From: Isosphaeraceae bacterium
Lineage (GTDB): Bacteria > Planctomycetota > Planctomycetia > Isosphaerales > Isosphaeraceae
NCBI GenBank assembly: GCA_026004735.1
Contig: BPJS01000001.1
Coordinates: 1,674,001 to 1,738,000 of the forward strand
DNA length: 64,000 bases
Direction: 5' to 3'
Shown: positions 56,401 through 63,945 of the stretch, one piece after another
Layout of the letters: each line of letters starts with the position of its first letter
How positions within the stretch are numbered: position 1 is the stretch's first letter
The notes under the pieces: model-generated
Told to the model about the DNA's origin: nothing
The model's database searches: none
What the model saw: the letters and a program-made list of their open reading frames with translations, nothing else
Made by a program: the position numbers and the translations under genes

Positions 56401-57072
56401 GACATCCAGGACACCATCCAAACCTTCACCCTCCGGATGCAGCAACGCCTCCAGACCAAACGCGGTCCCGACGGCCGCCGCCGCATCGTCGACTACATGA
56501 TCCTCGACGCCCAGACCACCTTCTTCCCCAACGCCGATCGCGACAACTTCGGCGAGCCGATCGGTCAAACGATGTACAACTACGAATGGTTCTTAGGCGA
56601 CCGCACCAGCTTCGTCTCCACCGGCTGGTTCGAATTCTGGGAAATCGACGGCAACCCCATTCTTGTCACCGAACCCCGCAAAACCAACGATCCCTTCGGC
56701 CTCAATGTGATCACCGCCGGCTTTTCGATCAACCGTCCGCCCCGTGGCAACGTCTACCTCGGCTACTCGATCATCAACACCGGGCCGATCGCCACCAGCG
56801 CGCTCAATGCCGCCTTCAACTACTGGCTCAGCCCCAAGTGGTACGGCACCGCCGCCCTCTCTTACGACTTCGGCAACGCCATCCTCCTTGGCACCACCTT
56901 CTCCGTCACCCGGATCGGTGCCGACTTCCTGACCTCGGTCGGCCTGTCGGTCGACCCGCAGCGGCAAAATTACACCTTCGGCTTCGAACTGGCGCCGCGG
57001 TTCAGCCCCAACGTCCGACTCGGCTCGGCCGTCGGAACCCGGTTCGATTCACGCTTCGCACCCACGCAGTGA
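53473..57072 (+). CDS. LptD-like outer-membrane organic solvent tolerance protein
   Basis: The protein has about 1199 residues. The start is uncertain: GTG 53473 with a signal peptide shortly downstream (ending TLAGATPGVAQ) is taken; ATG 53356 and GTG 53500 are alternatives. A proline-rich linker (about 170-235) contains an almost exact 69-bp tandem repeat. The OstA/LptA-like fold is seen in EAYLEGDVVIRND and FKADRAFYDFRTERLIALNAEA. The remainder is beta-rich with aromatic-rich strands, consistent with an LptD-type barrel (QPF/PF-type YRFDAAAVD, WLIDSRRNLYFLGPVPIFYWPR). It should insert lipopolysaccharide or a related lipid in the outer membrane. It is followed by the kinase-like gene after 11 bp. 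Confidence 0.82.
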   Translation: MHTRLGTVDVRSFRAWRLLPHPLLRSAAALVILTLAGATPGVAQPPLILVADQIRHWDQDQSRWVLLEGNAAALMDGRTTSLGPRALIRFRTIATEPQRLATVDAFGWDAQGLDAGSPLLSLRTTQAARLRARHPQDVSRLDAPPPDLAAAARTLSLAIPIITAHASRPPDPSPPPTDTPPPSEPDPANAPPLVGPSDPPGASPPSEPDSDDAPPLEGLAGAPSSPPPSDPALIPAQVPGDLGVPSFDLPQDPLIEDEGEPSLPPALDEPPTLPTPNATTPRSDALTAQDEEIFAPIAPETRRTWTLTPRYGGRPLQFDSFPAADGSTALVIRGGVILVSEVPGLGRVDLAADHVVLWTRDDPEGRGTRPQLGGPNSQDVNQPLEAYLEGDVVIRNDRLEQAGPADQTIFKADRAFYDFRTERLIALNAEANFFAPGLIAPIRTRAQLINQVRDTAVGPDGRLLLGPPRISADSTTTTGSRFPEPGYRFDAAAVDVTRIDEPLRDPATGGRLGGPAGLRPPSESTWLIDSRRNLYFLGPVPIFYWPRIRTTDDLDPPIRNLSFRYGNYFGYQVLTDWSVFKLLSIRKPAYIDNWNLDVDYLSFRGPALGSEIGWFGRDLLADLADPYNRRGAARDVDRPYFGYFDVWGILEHGNDVLGTGPAVVTYGPPGAGKAGFQRLDVPSFLDARGRFLARHMFEVLDRFQVDDDQSLRVQLEAGGYSDRHFLEQYYKWLFDSGLDQDTLAYLNYQNRNRALTLTGQVQFMDWITDTQFLPKLEYYRIGDTLLDQLFSYSQNWGIDYASVRTAAEVNNPNIFAFLPYDPISNTSGTWSSGRAWTTQQLELPINLGIIRLVPYGQGQLIGWTNQLNGDTTGRAWGAYGARVNLMAWKAFHNAESELLNVHGLAHKMTFDLDYRAAYSSLRLNTLGIQDQLDDDTYEFVRRYFALTNYVGGILPPQYDPRFLVLRRTLNPVVFAPDIQDTIQTFTLRMQQRLQTKRGPDGRRRIVDYMILDAQTTFFPNADRDNFGEPIGQTMYNYEWFLGDRTSFVSTGWFEFWEIDGNPILVTEPRKTNDPFGLNVITAGFSINRPPRGNVYLGYSIINTGPIATSALNAAFNYWLSPKWYGTAALSYDFGNAILLGTTFSVTRIGADFLTSVGLSVDPQRQNYTFGFELAPRFSPNVRLGSAVGTRFDSRFAPTQ
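54013..54150 (+). repeat. 69-bp tandem repeat in the proline-rich linker
   Basis: Two copies start at 54013 and 54082; both contain CCGCCCTCCGAACCCGAC and, 27 bp in, GCTCCGCCGCTC. They encode the repeated P-P-S-E-P-D...A-P-P-L pattern of the LptD-like protein. Copy number could vary between strains. Confidence 0.75.
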
Positions 57073-57083
57073 GGCTGCCTCCC

Positions 57084-57596
57084 ATGAGCGCTCGCCGTCT
57101 CCGCCGCCACAACCCACGCCCTCCCCGAACCGCCGACGCGGAGGACAACCTCCATCCCCCGACCCTCGATGCGGAGCTCGAGGCGCGCCTGGCCGAATTC
57201 GCCGATTCCGGCGAATGGACGCCCCGCGCCGGCCGCCGCAACCTCCGCGACAAGGGCGCCGCTGGCGTCCGCGGTCTCAAGCTCGCGCTCCGCGGCGACT
57301 CGAGCTTCTTCGCCCACGCCTACCGCGGCCTCCTGATCGCCCTGACCGCCCTCCTCCTTGGCATCGGCCCCCACCAATGGTGCCTTCTGCTCATCGCCGG
57401 CGGTCTGGTCCTCGTCTCCGAACTGGGCCACAGCGCCGTCGACACTCTCGCCCGCGCCTACGGAGATCCCGACGCACCCGGCCCCACCGCCGCACGCGAA
57501 ATCGCCACCGCCGGCGTCCTCGTCTCGGTCATCGTCTTCATCATCGTCGCCGCCGTCGTGCTCGTCTCACGGATGAGCGCGCTCTACGGCTGGTAA
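57084..57596 (+). CDS. Diacylglycerol/undecaprenol kinase family membrane protein (DgkA-like)
   Basis: The protein has 170 residues from ATG 57084, 11 bp after the LptD-like stop, with the upstream GAGG as ribosome site. The N-terminal 70 residues are a charged extension. Three hydrophobic helices follow. RGLKLALRGDSSFFAHAYRGLL and ELGHSAVDTLARAYGDPDAPGPTAAREIATAGVLVS match the two conserved blocks of prokaryotic DgkA. The usual Asn of the E..N(T/S)A block is His and the Glu of the first block is Asp. Catalysis is therefore uncertain. The gene order suggests a link to lipid or envelope synthesis. Confidence 0.72.
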   Translation: MSARRLRRHNPRPPRTADAEDNLHPPTLDAELEARLAEFADSGEWTPRAGRRNLRDKGAAGVRGLKLALRGDSSFFAHAYRGLLIALTALLLGIGPHQWCLLLIAGGLVLVSELGHSAVDTLARAYGDPDAPGPTAAREIATAGVLVSVIVFIIVAAVVLVSRMSALYGW

Positions 57597-57609
57597 TCCC
57601 GCCTCGGCC

Positions 57610-58092
57610 TCACGACCCCGCCTCTTGCCGTGCATGCAACGCCGCATGCTCCTCTTCGGTCTTGGGCCGCGTATCCACGCCCTTCTTCAGCGTGATCTCG
57701 ATCCGGTCCAGATACTTCACATTGGCGCACTCGTCCAACTCCCCCGTCCGGCAAACCATCGGGTCCGGGATCAAAAACCGATACGGTCCATGCTGCTCCG
57801 GCCCCAGCGGCCTCCCCTCCAACGCATAAACCACCACCGCTTGCTCAACCACAGGCTCCAGCGGAACCGACACCCGGAACCCATCCCGCTCAGCATGGAG
57901 CGTCAGATAATTCGCCCCCTCAACCGGCCGCGCACGCCGCAACAACGCCGCAAACCGGACCCCATCGCCCCGACGGCCCGGATGCAGCCGCGACACATCA
58001 CGCACCTGGTCCTCCTCATCCATGTCCCGCAAGTCCTCAAAACTCAACGCCAGGCTCGACTCAACCGCCCCATCAATCACCAGCAAGTTCAT
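57610..58092 (-). CDS. Sulfite oxidase-like molybdopterin-fold protein
   Basis: The protein has 160 residues and no signal peptide. It has the SUOX-type fold pattern: LALSFEDLRDM, WEGVRFAALLRRA-like strand order (here GDGVRFAALLRRA), LPLEPVV and GYRFLIPDPMVC. In true sulfite oxidases a cysteine binds the molybdenum in the middle of the fold. Here the corresponding spot reads SRLHPGRRGDG and holds no Cys. It is therefore likely not a classical enzyme. It is the last gene of the recycling operon and overlaps namZ by 4 bp. Confidence 0.7.
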   Translation of the reverse strand: MNLLVIDGAVESSLALSFEDLRDMDEEDQVRDVSRLHPGRRGDGVRFAALLRRARPVEGANYLTLHAERDGFRVSVPLEPVVEQAVVVYALEGRPLGPEQHGPYRFLIPDPMVCRTGELDECANVKYLDRIEITLKKGVDTRPKTEEEHAALHARQEAGS

Positions 58093-59312
58093 ATCACCAC
58101 GTCCTCAATACGACCCGTCCCGCGTAATGCCGTCGGTTCATCATAGATCAGAAAGGGTCGCCGCCGCCGCAAGAATTCCTCCTCCGCGGCGCGCCACTCC
58201 CCGTCGAGTTCCCCCAGCCGCCCCGCCTCAATCGCCATCCGCGGCCGCGACGAACCGAAGAGCAGGTCAATCGCGATCGGCTCGGTCACAAATTCATACG
58301 CCTCGGTCCGCCATCGAAACTCCCCCGGCGCGCTTTGCCAGGCCCATTCCAAAAACCGCCCATACAACCGCACCGGCTCAAACCGCTCCCGATCCAACAC
58401 GTGCGGATACAGTCCCTGACAGACCTGCCCCGCAAACTTGTGGAACATCGGCCGAAACGCACACCCCCGGACCAGCACCTCCGCCGCCACTGCCGCGCGG
58501 GGAAACCCCCTCGGTTCCAGCCACGGCGCTCCCCATTGCTCAAACGGCCGCGTCGTGCCTCGCCCCTCGCTCAAATTCGTCCCCTCGATCAGACACCCCC
58601 CCGGATACACCAGCGCCGTCTCGTAGCTCGGCATGTTGGGCGAGGGCGCAATCCACGGAATCCCCGTCTCGGGCCAGTGCATCGCCCGCTCCCAGCCTCG
58701 ACACGCCACCACCCGTAACTCCAGGTCGAGGCTCAACTCGGCCGCGAACAGGCGCGCCAACTCCCCAACCGTCATCCCATGACGGATTGGAACCGGATGC
58801 ACACCTACGAAACTCTCATATCCCGGATCAACCGACGGACCCTCGACCCGTACCCCCCCGATCGGATTCGGCCGATCGTAGACCACGAACCGAATCCCGC
58901 GGCCTGAACAGGCCTCCATCGCATACAGCATCGTCGCCGCAAACGTGTAGTGGCGGCTCCCCACGTCCTGCACATCAAAGACCAACGCATCCAGTCCGTC
59001 GAGCCACTCCGCCCGAGGTCGCAGACTTCCGACATCTCCGCCGTAGAGGCTATAGACCGGGATGCCCGTCGCCGGATCGACCTCCGACCCAACGCCCTCC
59101 ATGTCCTGCGCGTCGCCCCGGATGCCATGCTCCGGGCCAAAGAGCGCCACCAGCTCGACCCCATCGGACCCATGCAGCAGATCGGCCAGATGCTCCATCC
59201 GCCAATCGACCGACGTCGGGTTGCAAATCGCCCCCACCCGCCGGCCCCGCAACTGCGGAAAACCCGCCTCGGCCTCCCGGTCCAGCCCTGTCCAGACCCG
59301 TCGCCCCGTCAT
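58089..59312 (-). CDS. namZ: Exo-beta-N-acetylmuramidase NamZ-like (DUF1343)
   Basis: The protein has 407 residues. It belongs to DUF1343, whose characterised member NamZ removes N-acetylmuramic acid from the non-reducing end of peptidoglycan fragments. Conserved blocks are present: GAICNPTSVDWRMEHLADLL, LFGPEHGIRGDAQDMEGV, VFDVQDVGSRHYTFAATM, YDRPNPIGGVRVEGP and SPNMPSYETALVYPGGCLIEG. There is no signal peptide in the frame chosen, which is unusual, so location is open. The start overlaps the kinase stop by 4 bp. It is the central piece of the murQ-kinase-namZ group. Confidence 0.9.
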   Translation of the reverse strand: MTGRRVWTGLDREAEAGFPQLRGRRVGAICNPTSVDWRMEHLADLLHGSDGVELVALFGPEHGIRGDAQDMEGVGSEVDPATGIPVYSLYGGDVGSLRPRAEWLDGLDALVFDVQDVGSRHYTFAATMLYAMEACSGRGIRFVVYDRPNPIGGVRVEGPSVDPGYESFVGVHPVPIRHGMTVGELARLFAAELSLDLELRVVACRGWERAMHWPETGIPWIAPSPNMPSYETALVYPGGCLIEGTNLSEGRGTTRPFEQWGAPWLEPRGFPRAAVAAEVLVRGCAFRPMFHKFAGQVCQGLYPHVLDRERFEPVRLYGRFLEWAWQSAPGEFRWRTEAYEFVTEPIAIDLLFGSSRPRMAIEAGRLGELDGEWRAAEEEFLRRRRPFLIYDEPTALRGTGRIEDVVI

Positions 59313-60256
59313 GCGATCAACGCCTGCCGAGCCAGCGCCACGGCACCAACGACCGGCTCCTCCACAATCGACCGCACTACCCTAAACCCGATCTCCTCGA
59401 CCGTCTCGATCAGCGCTTCCTGCAACGCGGGCGTCCGCACCAGAAAGCCTCCCGCCAAGGCTAGCGGCAGCGGCTCGTCCAACACCTCCAACCAACCCAG
59501 CTTCTCGCATACCGCGCCAACCATCTGCGCTAGCGCCTCCCCCTCGTTCTGAATCAAATCCAGCGCCGCGTCATCCCCGGACTCCGCCGCCTCCGCCACC
59601 AACGGCGCCAGCCCCGCCAGCCGCGTCCGATCCCACGTCCCATCATAGATCCGCGAAATGATCGCCTCGGCCCGGTCAACCTCAAACGCCGCGCACGCCG
59701 CCACCGTCAACGGATCCGGATCGGCCACTGGCACTTCCCGCCCATCGCACCGCTGCGCGACCAGCCGCAACCCCTCCAGCGCAACCCGATACGCGCTCCC
59801 CTCATCGCCGATCAGATGACCCCAGCCCCCCGCCCGGGCCACCCGCCCATCCCGCGCACGCCCCACACAAATTGACCCAGTGCCCGCAATCACTGCCACC
59901 CCCCATCCCTCCCGTGTCCCCGCGGCAATCACCAACTCCGCATCGTTGACCAGGACCAGTCGGTTGCTCCAATCGTCCACCCACTCGCCCAGAAGCGCGC
60001 GATCCTCGGGCCGATCGAACCCGGCCAACCCCAGACAGACGACCGCCACCCGCCGCGGTTCCAAGCCCGCCGCTCCGAAGGCCCGTGCCCGCGCTTCCTC
60101 CAGCGCCCGCCGCGCCGCCTCAACCCCCACCGCCTTCGCATTCGATGGACCAGCCTCCCCCTTGCCGACCACGAACCCATCCGGCCCCCGCGCCAGCCAC
60201 GCCACCGTCGACGTCCCGCCCCCGTCCACCCCCAGAATCAGACTCTCACCGGGCAT
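59309..60256 (-). CDS. BadF/BadG-type ATPase, probable N-acetylmuramate/N-acetylglucosamine kinase
   Basis: The protein has 315 residues and the actin-like ATPase signature: LGVDGGGTSTVAWL, VCLGLAGFDRPED, AVIAGTGSICVGR and GGWGHLIGDEGSAYRVALEG. This family contains MurK, which phosphorylates MurNAc and GlcNAc, and N-acetylglucosamine kinases. Placed between murQ and namZ it most simply makes MurNAc 6-phosphate from the MurNAc released by NamZ, which MurQ then converts to GlcNAc 6-phosphate. The phosphorylated sugar is inferred from context. It overlaps murQ by 11 bp and namZ by 4 bp. Confidence 0.86.
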   Translation of the reverse strand: MPGESLILGVDGGGTSTVAWLARGPDGFVVGKGEAGPSNAKAVGVEAARRALEEARARAFGAAGLEPRRVAVVCLGLAGFDRPEDRALLGEWVDDWSNRLVLVNDAELVIAAGTREGWGVAVIAGTGSICVGRARDGRVARAGGWGHLIGDEGSAYRVALEGLRLVAQRCDGREVPVADPDPLTVAACAAFEVDRAEAIISRIYDGTWDRTRLAGLAPLVAEAAESGDDAALDLIQNEGEALAQMVGAVCEKLGWLEVLDEPLPLALAGGFLVRTPALQEALIETVEEIGFRVVRSIVEEPVVGAVALARQALIA

Positions 60257-61172
60257 CGCCGCTCGCCTCCCGACGCGCTGCCGCTACCGCCGCCCGCACC
60301 TGATTCCGATTCTCCGCCAGCAACCGATCCGCCTCCTCCACTCCCACCCCCGCCAATCCCATCACCAGCGCCGTCCGGAGCCGCATCCCTGACTCCCTCA
60401 GCAACCGCTCGGCACACCCGTCGTCCACCCGCGCCAGCTCGCGCAGAATCCGCCGGCTCCGCATCCGCAGCTTCTCGTTGACCGGAGTCAAGTCGATCAT
60501 CCGGTTGCCAAACGTCTTTCCGTTCAGCACCATCGCCCCCGTCGTGATCATATTCAGAATCATTTTGGTCGCCGTCCCCGCCTTCAGCCGCGTCGATCCG
60601 GCGATCACCTCCGGCCCCACCAGCGGTGCAATCTCAATGTCAACCCGCTCCCCTAGCCGGCTCGGCCGATTGCACGCCAGCCCGGCGGTCCGCGCTCCAC
60701 GCTGCCGGGCACGCTCCACCGCGCCCAGCACAAACGGCGTCCGCCCCGACGTCGCAATCCCCACCACCAAATCCCGCGGCCCGACCTCAAGCCGGTCCAT
60801 CTCCGCCGCGCCCGCCTCGGGCTGATCCTCCGCCCCCTCGATCGACCGCGTCAGCGCCGGCTCCCCCCCCGCGATCACCCCCACCACCCGCTCCGGCGGC
60901 GTCCCAAACGTCGGCGGACACTCCGACGCATCCAACACCCCCAGCCGACCCGATGTCCCCGCTCCCACGTAGACGATTCGTCCGCCCGCTCGCAACGCCG
61001 CCGCCGCCGCCTCAATCGCCTGCGCAATCGCTGCCGACTCCGCCCTCACCGCCTCCACCACCTTCGCATCCTCGGCATTCATCAACGCGACAATCCCCGC
61101 CGCGTCCAGTGCGTCGATTCCCTCCGACCGCGGATTACGCGCCTCGGTCAACAGATGATCCTCTGGCGGCAT
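60246..61172 (-). CDS. murQ: N-acetylmuramic acid 6-phosphate etherase
   Basis: The protein has 308 residues. It cleaves the lactyl ether of MurNAc 6-phosphate to GlcNAc 6-phosphate and D-lactate in cell-wall recycling. The SIS-domain catalytic Glu lies in VLDASECPPTFG, and the family signature STRLKAGTATKMILNMITTGAM is complete. GRIVYVGAGTSGRLG is the sugar-phosphate loop. The C-terminal helical part is of normal length. It lies 60 bp after the Hsp70-like gene and 11 bp overlapping the kinase gene, so it begins the recycling set. No murP transporter gene is seen. Confidence 0.97.
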   Translation of the reverse strand: MPPEDHLLTEARNPRSEGIDALDAAGIVALMNAEDAKVVEAVRAESAAIAQAIEAAAAALRAGGRIVYVGAGTSGRLGVLDASECPPTFGTPPERVVGVIAGGEPALTRSIEGAEDQPEAGAAEMDRLEVGPRDLVVGIATSGRTPFVLGAVERARQRGARTAGLACNRPSRLGERVDIEIAPLVGPEVIAGSTRLKAGTATKMILNMITTGAMVLNGKTFGNRMIDLTPVNEKLRMRSRRILRELARVDDGCAERLLRESGMRLRTALVMGLAGVGVEEADRLLAENRNQVRAAVAAARREASGDAR

Positions 61173-61232
61173 CGCTCAACCCCCGCTCGCGGTCCCCCTC
61201 AATCGGCCCGAACCGGGCTCCCCCCCCGATCC

Positions 61233-63044
61233 TCACGAACCGTCCCGCACGTTGTACTGCAACTTCCACTGCCCCTGGCCGCGGGTGGCCCGACACCACA
61301 GCTCCAGCGTCCCCACCTCGGTCACATGGCTATGCAGCCGGACCGGAACCACTTCGCCCGCGCTGCGGCCCTCGCCGGCGTCCAGATGCGCCTCGACCGG
61401 CTCTAGCTCCTGCAACTCGTCCGGGCTCCACCGCTCCAGTAGCGCCCCCTCGCGGTCCTCGCGCCGAACCGTCGACCCAAAAAAGCGAAACTGGGCCGGT
61501 TCGCCGACGACCAGACCCATCTCCGGCCCCGGGACGTCCACCTCGGTCCCTTCCTCCATGCCCATCGGCACGACGCACAACGCCCGAATCGGCGGCGGCA
61601 CCCCCGGCACCGCCGGTGCCGAGGTCTCGATGCCCACGTAGTATGCTCGCGAGGTCCCGCCCCGGATTCGCACTCCGCGCCCACGCCGCGCTAGCCCGTA
61701 GTAGGCGGCCCCATACGCCACGGCCAGATCCAGCTTCGCTGCCGGCAGCTCCTCGATCGCCCGCCCCGCCCAGCCTCCCAGCACCGCACGCACCCGGTCC
61801 CGCAGCGGCGCCGCCTGAAAGACCCCGCCATTGAACAAAACCGCCGACGGATGAATCGCCCCCCCCTCGGTATGCAGCGACCCAGCCTGCCGGGTCAAAA
61901 ACCGCGCCAGGTGCTTCGTCGTCGCCGGGTCCGACGCATACGGCAGCCCAATCTCGGCAAACCCGATCCGCCGCCCGCGATCCGGCTCCGCCGTCACCTC
62001 GACAAACGGAAAAAATCCCTCCAGCAACACGGCTTCCAACAGTGACCGGCTCAGCTCCGCCTTGACCGAGCCTCCCACCACCCGCGAACCCCGCCCCAGC
62101 ACGGTAACCGTCGCGCTGGGCTTCCTCGGATCCGTAAAGAGCGTCTCCTTCGCCGCCCGGCAGGCATACGCCAGCCCAATCCGTTGAATCGGATCCAGCG
62201 ACTCGATCCCTCCCGGCAGACTCTCCCGCGCCACGGCATAAGCCAGCGCCAAATCCATATTGTCCCCGCCCAGCAAAATGTGCTCCCCAACCGCCACCCG
62301 CTCCAACACCAACTCCCCTTCGCTCTCGGCCACTCGGATCAGCGTAAAGTCCGTCGTTCCGCCACCGATGTCGCAGACCAGAATCAAGTCGCCCACCTTG
62401 ACCTGCTTCCGCCACGCTTCCCCCTGCTGCGCCAGCCACGCATAGAAGGCCGCTTGCGGCTCTTCCAACAGCGTCACCTGCTCCAGCCCGGCCATTCGTG
62501 CGGCCTCGACCGTCAATTCCCGCGCCGCCGCGTCAAACGACGCCGGAACCGTCAGCAGCACCTCCTGCCGGCCCAGCCGATCCTCCGCACTACGTCCCAG
62601 CCGCGCGTTCCAGGCATCGCGCAGGTGGCCCAGATACGCCGCGCTGGCCTCCACCGGCGACACCTTCGCCACCCCCTCGGCCGCGCTCCAGGGCAGAATC
62701 GGCCCCCGACGGTCCACCCCCGCATGACTCAGCCAGCTCTTGGCCGAACCCACCAGCCGCCCCGGCACCTTCGCCCCATGCTCCCGCGCCAACGTGCCGA
62801 CAATCCGATCCCCCTTGGCCTTCCACGGCAACGCCAGCGCCTCCGCCGCGAACTCACGCTCCCCCGGCAAATACAGAAACGACGGCAGAACCGATCGCTC
62901 CGCCACCTCGCCGGCCGCCACCAATTGCGGAATCGGCAACTCCCGGATCGGCGGCGGTGCCGTTTCGGTCGCCTCCCGCGTGTCGGCATACGCCAAGGCG
63001 CTGTTGGTAGTCCCTAGGTCGATGCCCACCACGTAACGCGACAT
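61233..63044 (-). CDS. Hsp70-family protein (DnaK-like, partner of DUF2760)
   Basis: The protein has 603 residues. ATG 63044 opens the ATPase motif MSRYVVGIDLGTTNSALA; the longer frame adds 54 unrelated residues. The phosphate loops are VCDIGGGTTDFTLI and LFNGGVF. A long insertion-like stretch (IRELPIPQLVAAGEVAERSVLPSF) marks the DUF2760-linked subfamily, in which the C-terminal part is not a classical substrate-binding domain. It should be a chaperone-like ATPase of unknown client. It follows the DUF2760 gene by 25 bp, the order common for this pair. Confidence 0.9.
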   Translation of the reverse strand: MSRYVVGIDLGTTNSALAYADTREATETAPPPIRELPIPQLVAAGEVAERSVLPSFLYLPGEREFAAEALALPWKAKGDRIVGTLAREHGAKVPGRLVGSAKSWLSHAGVDRRGPILPWSAAEGVAKVSPVEASAAYLGHLRDAWNARLGRSAEDRLGRQEVLLTVPASFDAAARELTVEAARMAGLEQVTLLEEPQAAFYAWLAQQGEAWRKQVKVGDLILVCDIGGGTTDFTLIRVAESEGELVLERVAVGEHILLGGDNMDLALAYAVARESLPGGIESLDPIQRIGLAYACRAAKETLFTDPRKPSATVTVLGRGSRVVGGSVKAELSRSLLEAVLLEGFFPFVEVTAEPDRGRRIGFAEIGLPYASDPATTKHLARFLTRQAGSLHTEGGAIHPSAVLFNGGVFQAAPLRDRVRAVLGGWAGRAIEELPAAKLDLAVAYGAAYYGLARRGRGVRIRGGTSRAYYVGIETSAPAVPGVPPPIRALCVVPMGMEEGTEVDVPGPEMGLVVGEPAQFRFFGSTVRREDREGALLERWSPDELQELEPVEAHLDAGEGRSAGEVVPVRLHSHVTEVGTLELWCRATRGQGQWKLQYNVRDGS

Positions 63045-63069
63045 ATCTTCCCCGTCCCCACGCGCTCTC

Positions 63070-63555
63070 CTATCCCACCTCGACTTCCGCCGGCGCCACC
63101 ACCGCCTGATCCGTCCCCGTCCCGGCCAACGCCGGCAACTGCACCGCCTTGACGCGCCAGCCGTGGTGCTTGAGCCTCCCCTGATACGGCGGCGAGCCGG
63201 CCACATTCCCCGTCAGCCGAATCGCGACCGGGTCAAATCCGGCCGGCACCGTCACCGCCGATTCCTCCGCCTCGTTCCAGACCGGCTCCAAGGTCAAATA
63301 CGACTGCAACGCCTTGCGGCAGCCGCGATGAATGTCCCGAACGGCCGCCCCAACCTGCGCATCGCTATACCCGTCGATCTCTTCCATCAAAAAGTCGATC
63401 AGCCGCCCATCGCGCTGCAAGATCGCCAGAATCCGGAGATCCGGACCGGACGCCGCCGCCTGGCCCGCCCCGACCTGGGCAACCCGCTCGGCATACTCTC
63501 CGTCGGTGACAATCCGCCACCAAGTCCGAAACGCCAATGCCAGCCGTTTCAACAC
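63070..63555 (-). CDS. DUF2760 protein
   Basis: The protein has 161 residues. RILAILQRDGRLIDFLMEEIDGYSDAQVGAAVRDIHRGC and PVWNEAEESAVTVPAGFDP are the typical DUF2760 blocks, which occur almost always next to an Hsp70-like gene, as here. The start is uncertain by a few codons. The function is unknown; the linkage suggests a co-chaperone or regulator of the adjacent ATPase. It is the first gene of a long minus-strand run leading to the MurNAc genes. Confidence 0.9.
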   Translation of the reverse strand: MLKRLALAFRTWWRIVTDGEYAERVAQVGAGQAAASGPDLRILAILQRDGRLIDFLMEEIDGYSDAQVGAAVRDIHRGCRKALQSYLTLEPVWNEAEESAVTVPAGFDPVAIRLTGNVAGSPPYQGRLKHHGWRVKAVQLPALAGTGTDQAVVAPAEVEVG

Positions 63556-63666
63556 GCCCGCCTCCGCCCCGGGTCCTATCCTCGCAATCGCCCAAACTCG
63601 AAGTGCCTATCCTAACCCGGAGCGATCTCCACCGAAAACCCGCGGCCCGTGTGCCGTCGGCGGCCG

Positions 63667-63945
63667 CTATTCGCGGTAGGCGTCGAAATCGAACGGCTCG
63701 AATCCGTCCTCGACCTGACGACTCTTAGTCTGGCCCCGCTGCGCCGTCGCCGGAGCGCGTGGTTCGTTGACCGCCTTGCGGGTCGCGCCCGGCGTTGCCG
63801 GATCGAGCGGCGGCTCGAGTGTCGCCGCCCGACGCCCCGGGGGGTAAAACGCCTCGCGCTGGTGGGCGCAACCCACCGCCCCCATCCCCAAGGCCAAGCC
63901 ACTCAAAACCCAAGCGGTCCACCGCCGGCGCGGAAGCGTCTTCAT
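63667..63945 (-). CDS. Small lipoprotein
   Basis: The protein has 92 residues. The N terminus is a lipoprotein signal with a basic start, a hydrophobic core and lipobox AVGC (cysteine near 26). The mature part is polar, Pro/Ala-rich and ends with a run of acidic and aromatic residues (VEDGFEPFDFDAYRE). No family is recognised. It lies 111 bp upstream of the DUF2760 gene. Confidence 0.65.
   Translation of the reverse strand: MKTLPRRRWTAWVLSGLALGMGAVGCAHQREAFYPPGRRAATLEPPLDPATPGATRKAVNEPRAPATAQRGQTKSRQVEDGFEPFDFDAYRE

Noticed and set aside
61330..62439. 369-codon minus frame inside the Hsp70 gene
   Set aside because: It is an alternate-frame shadow on the same strand; the frame with GIDLGTTNS is the real gene.
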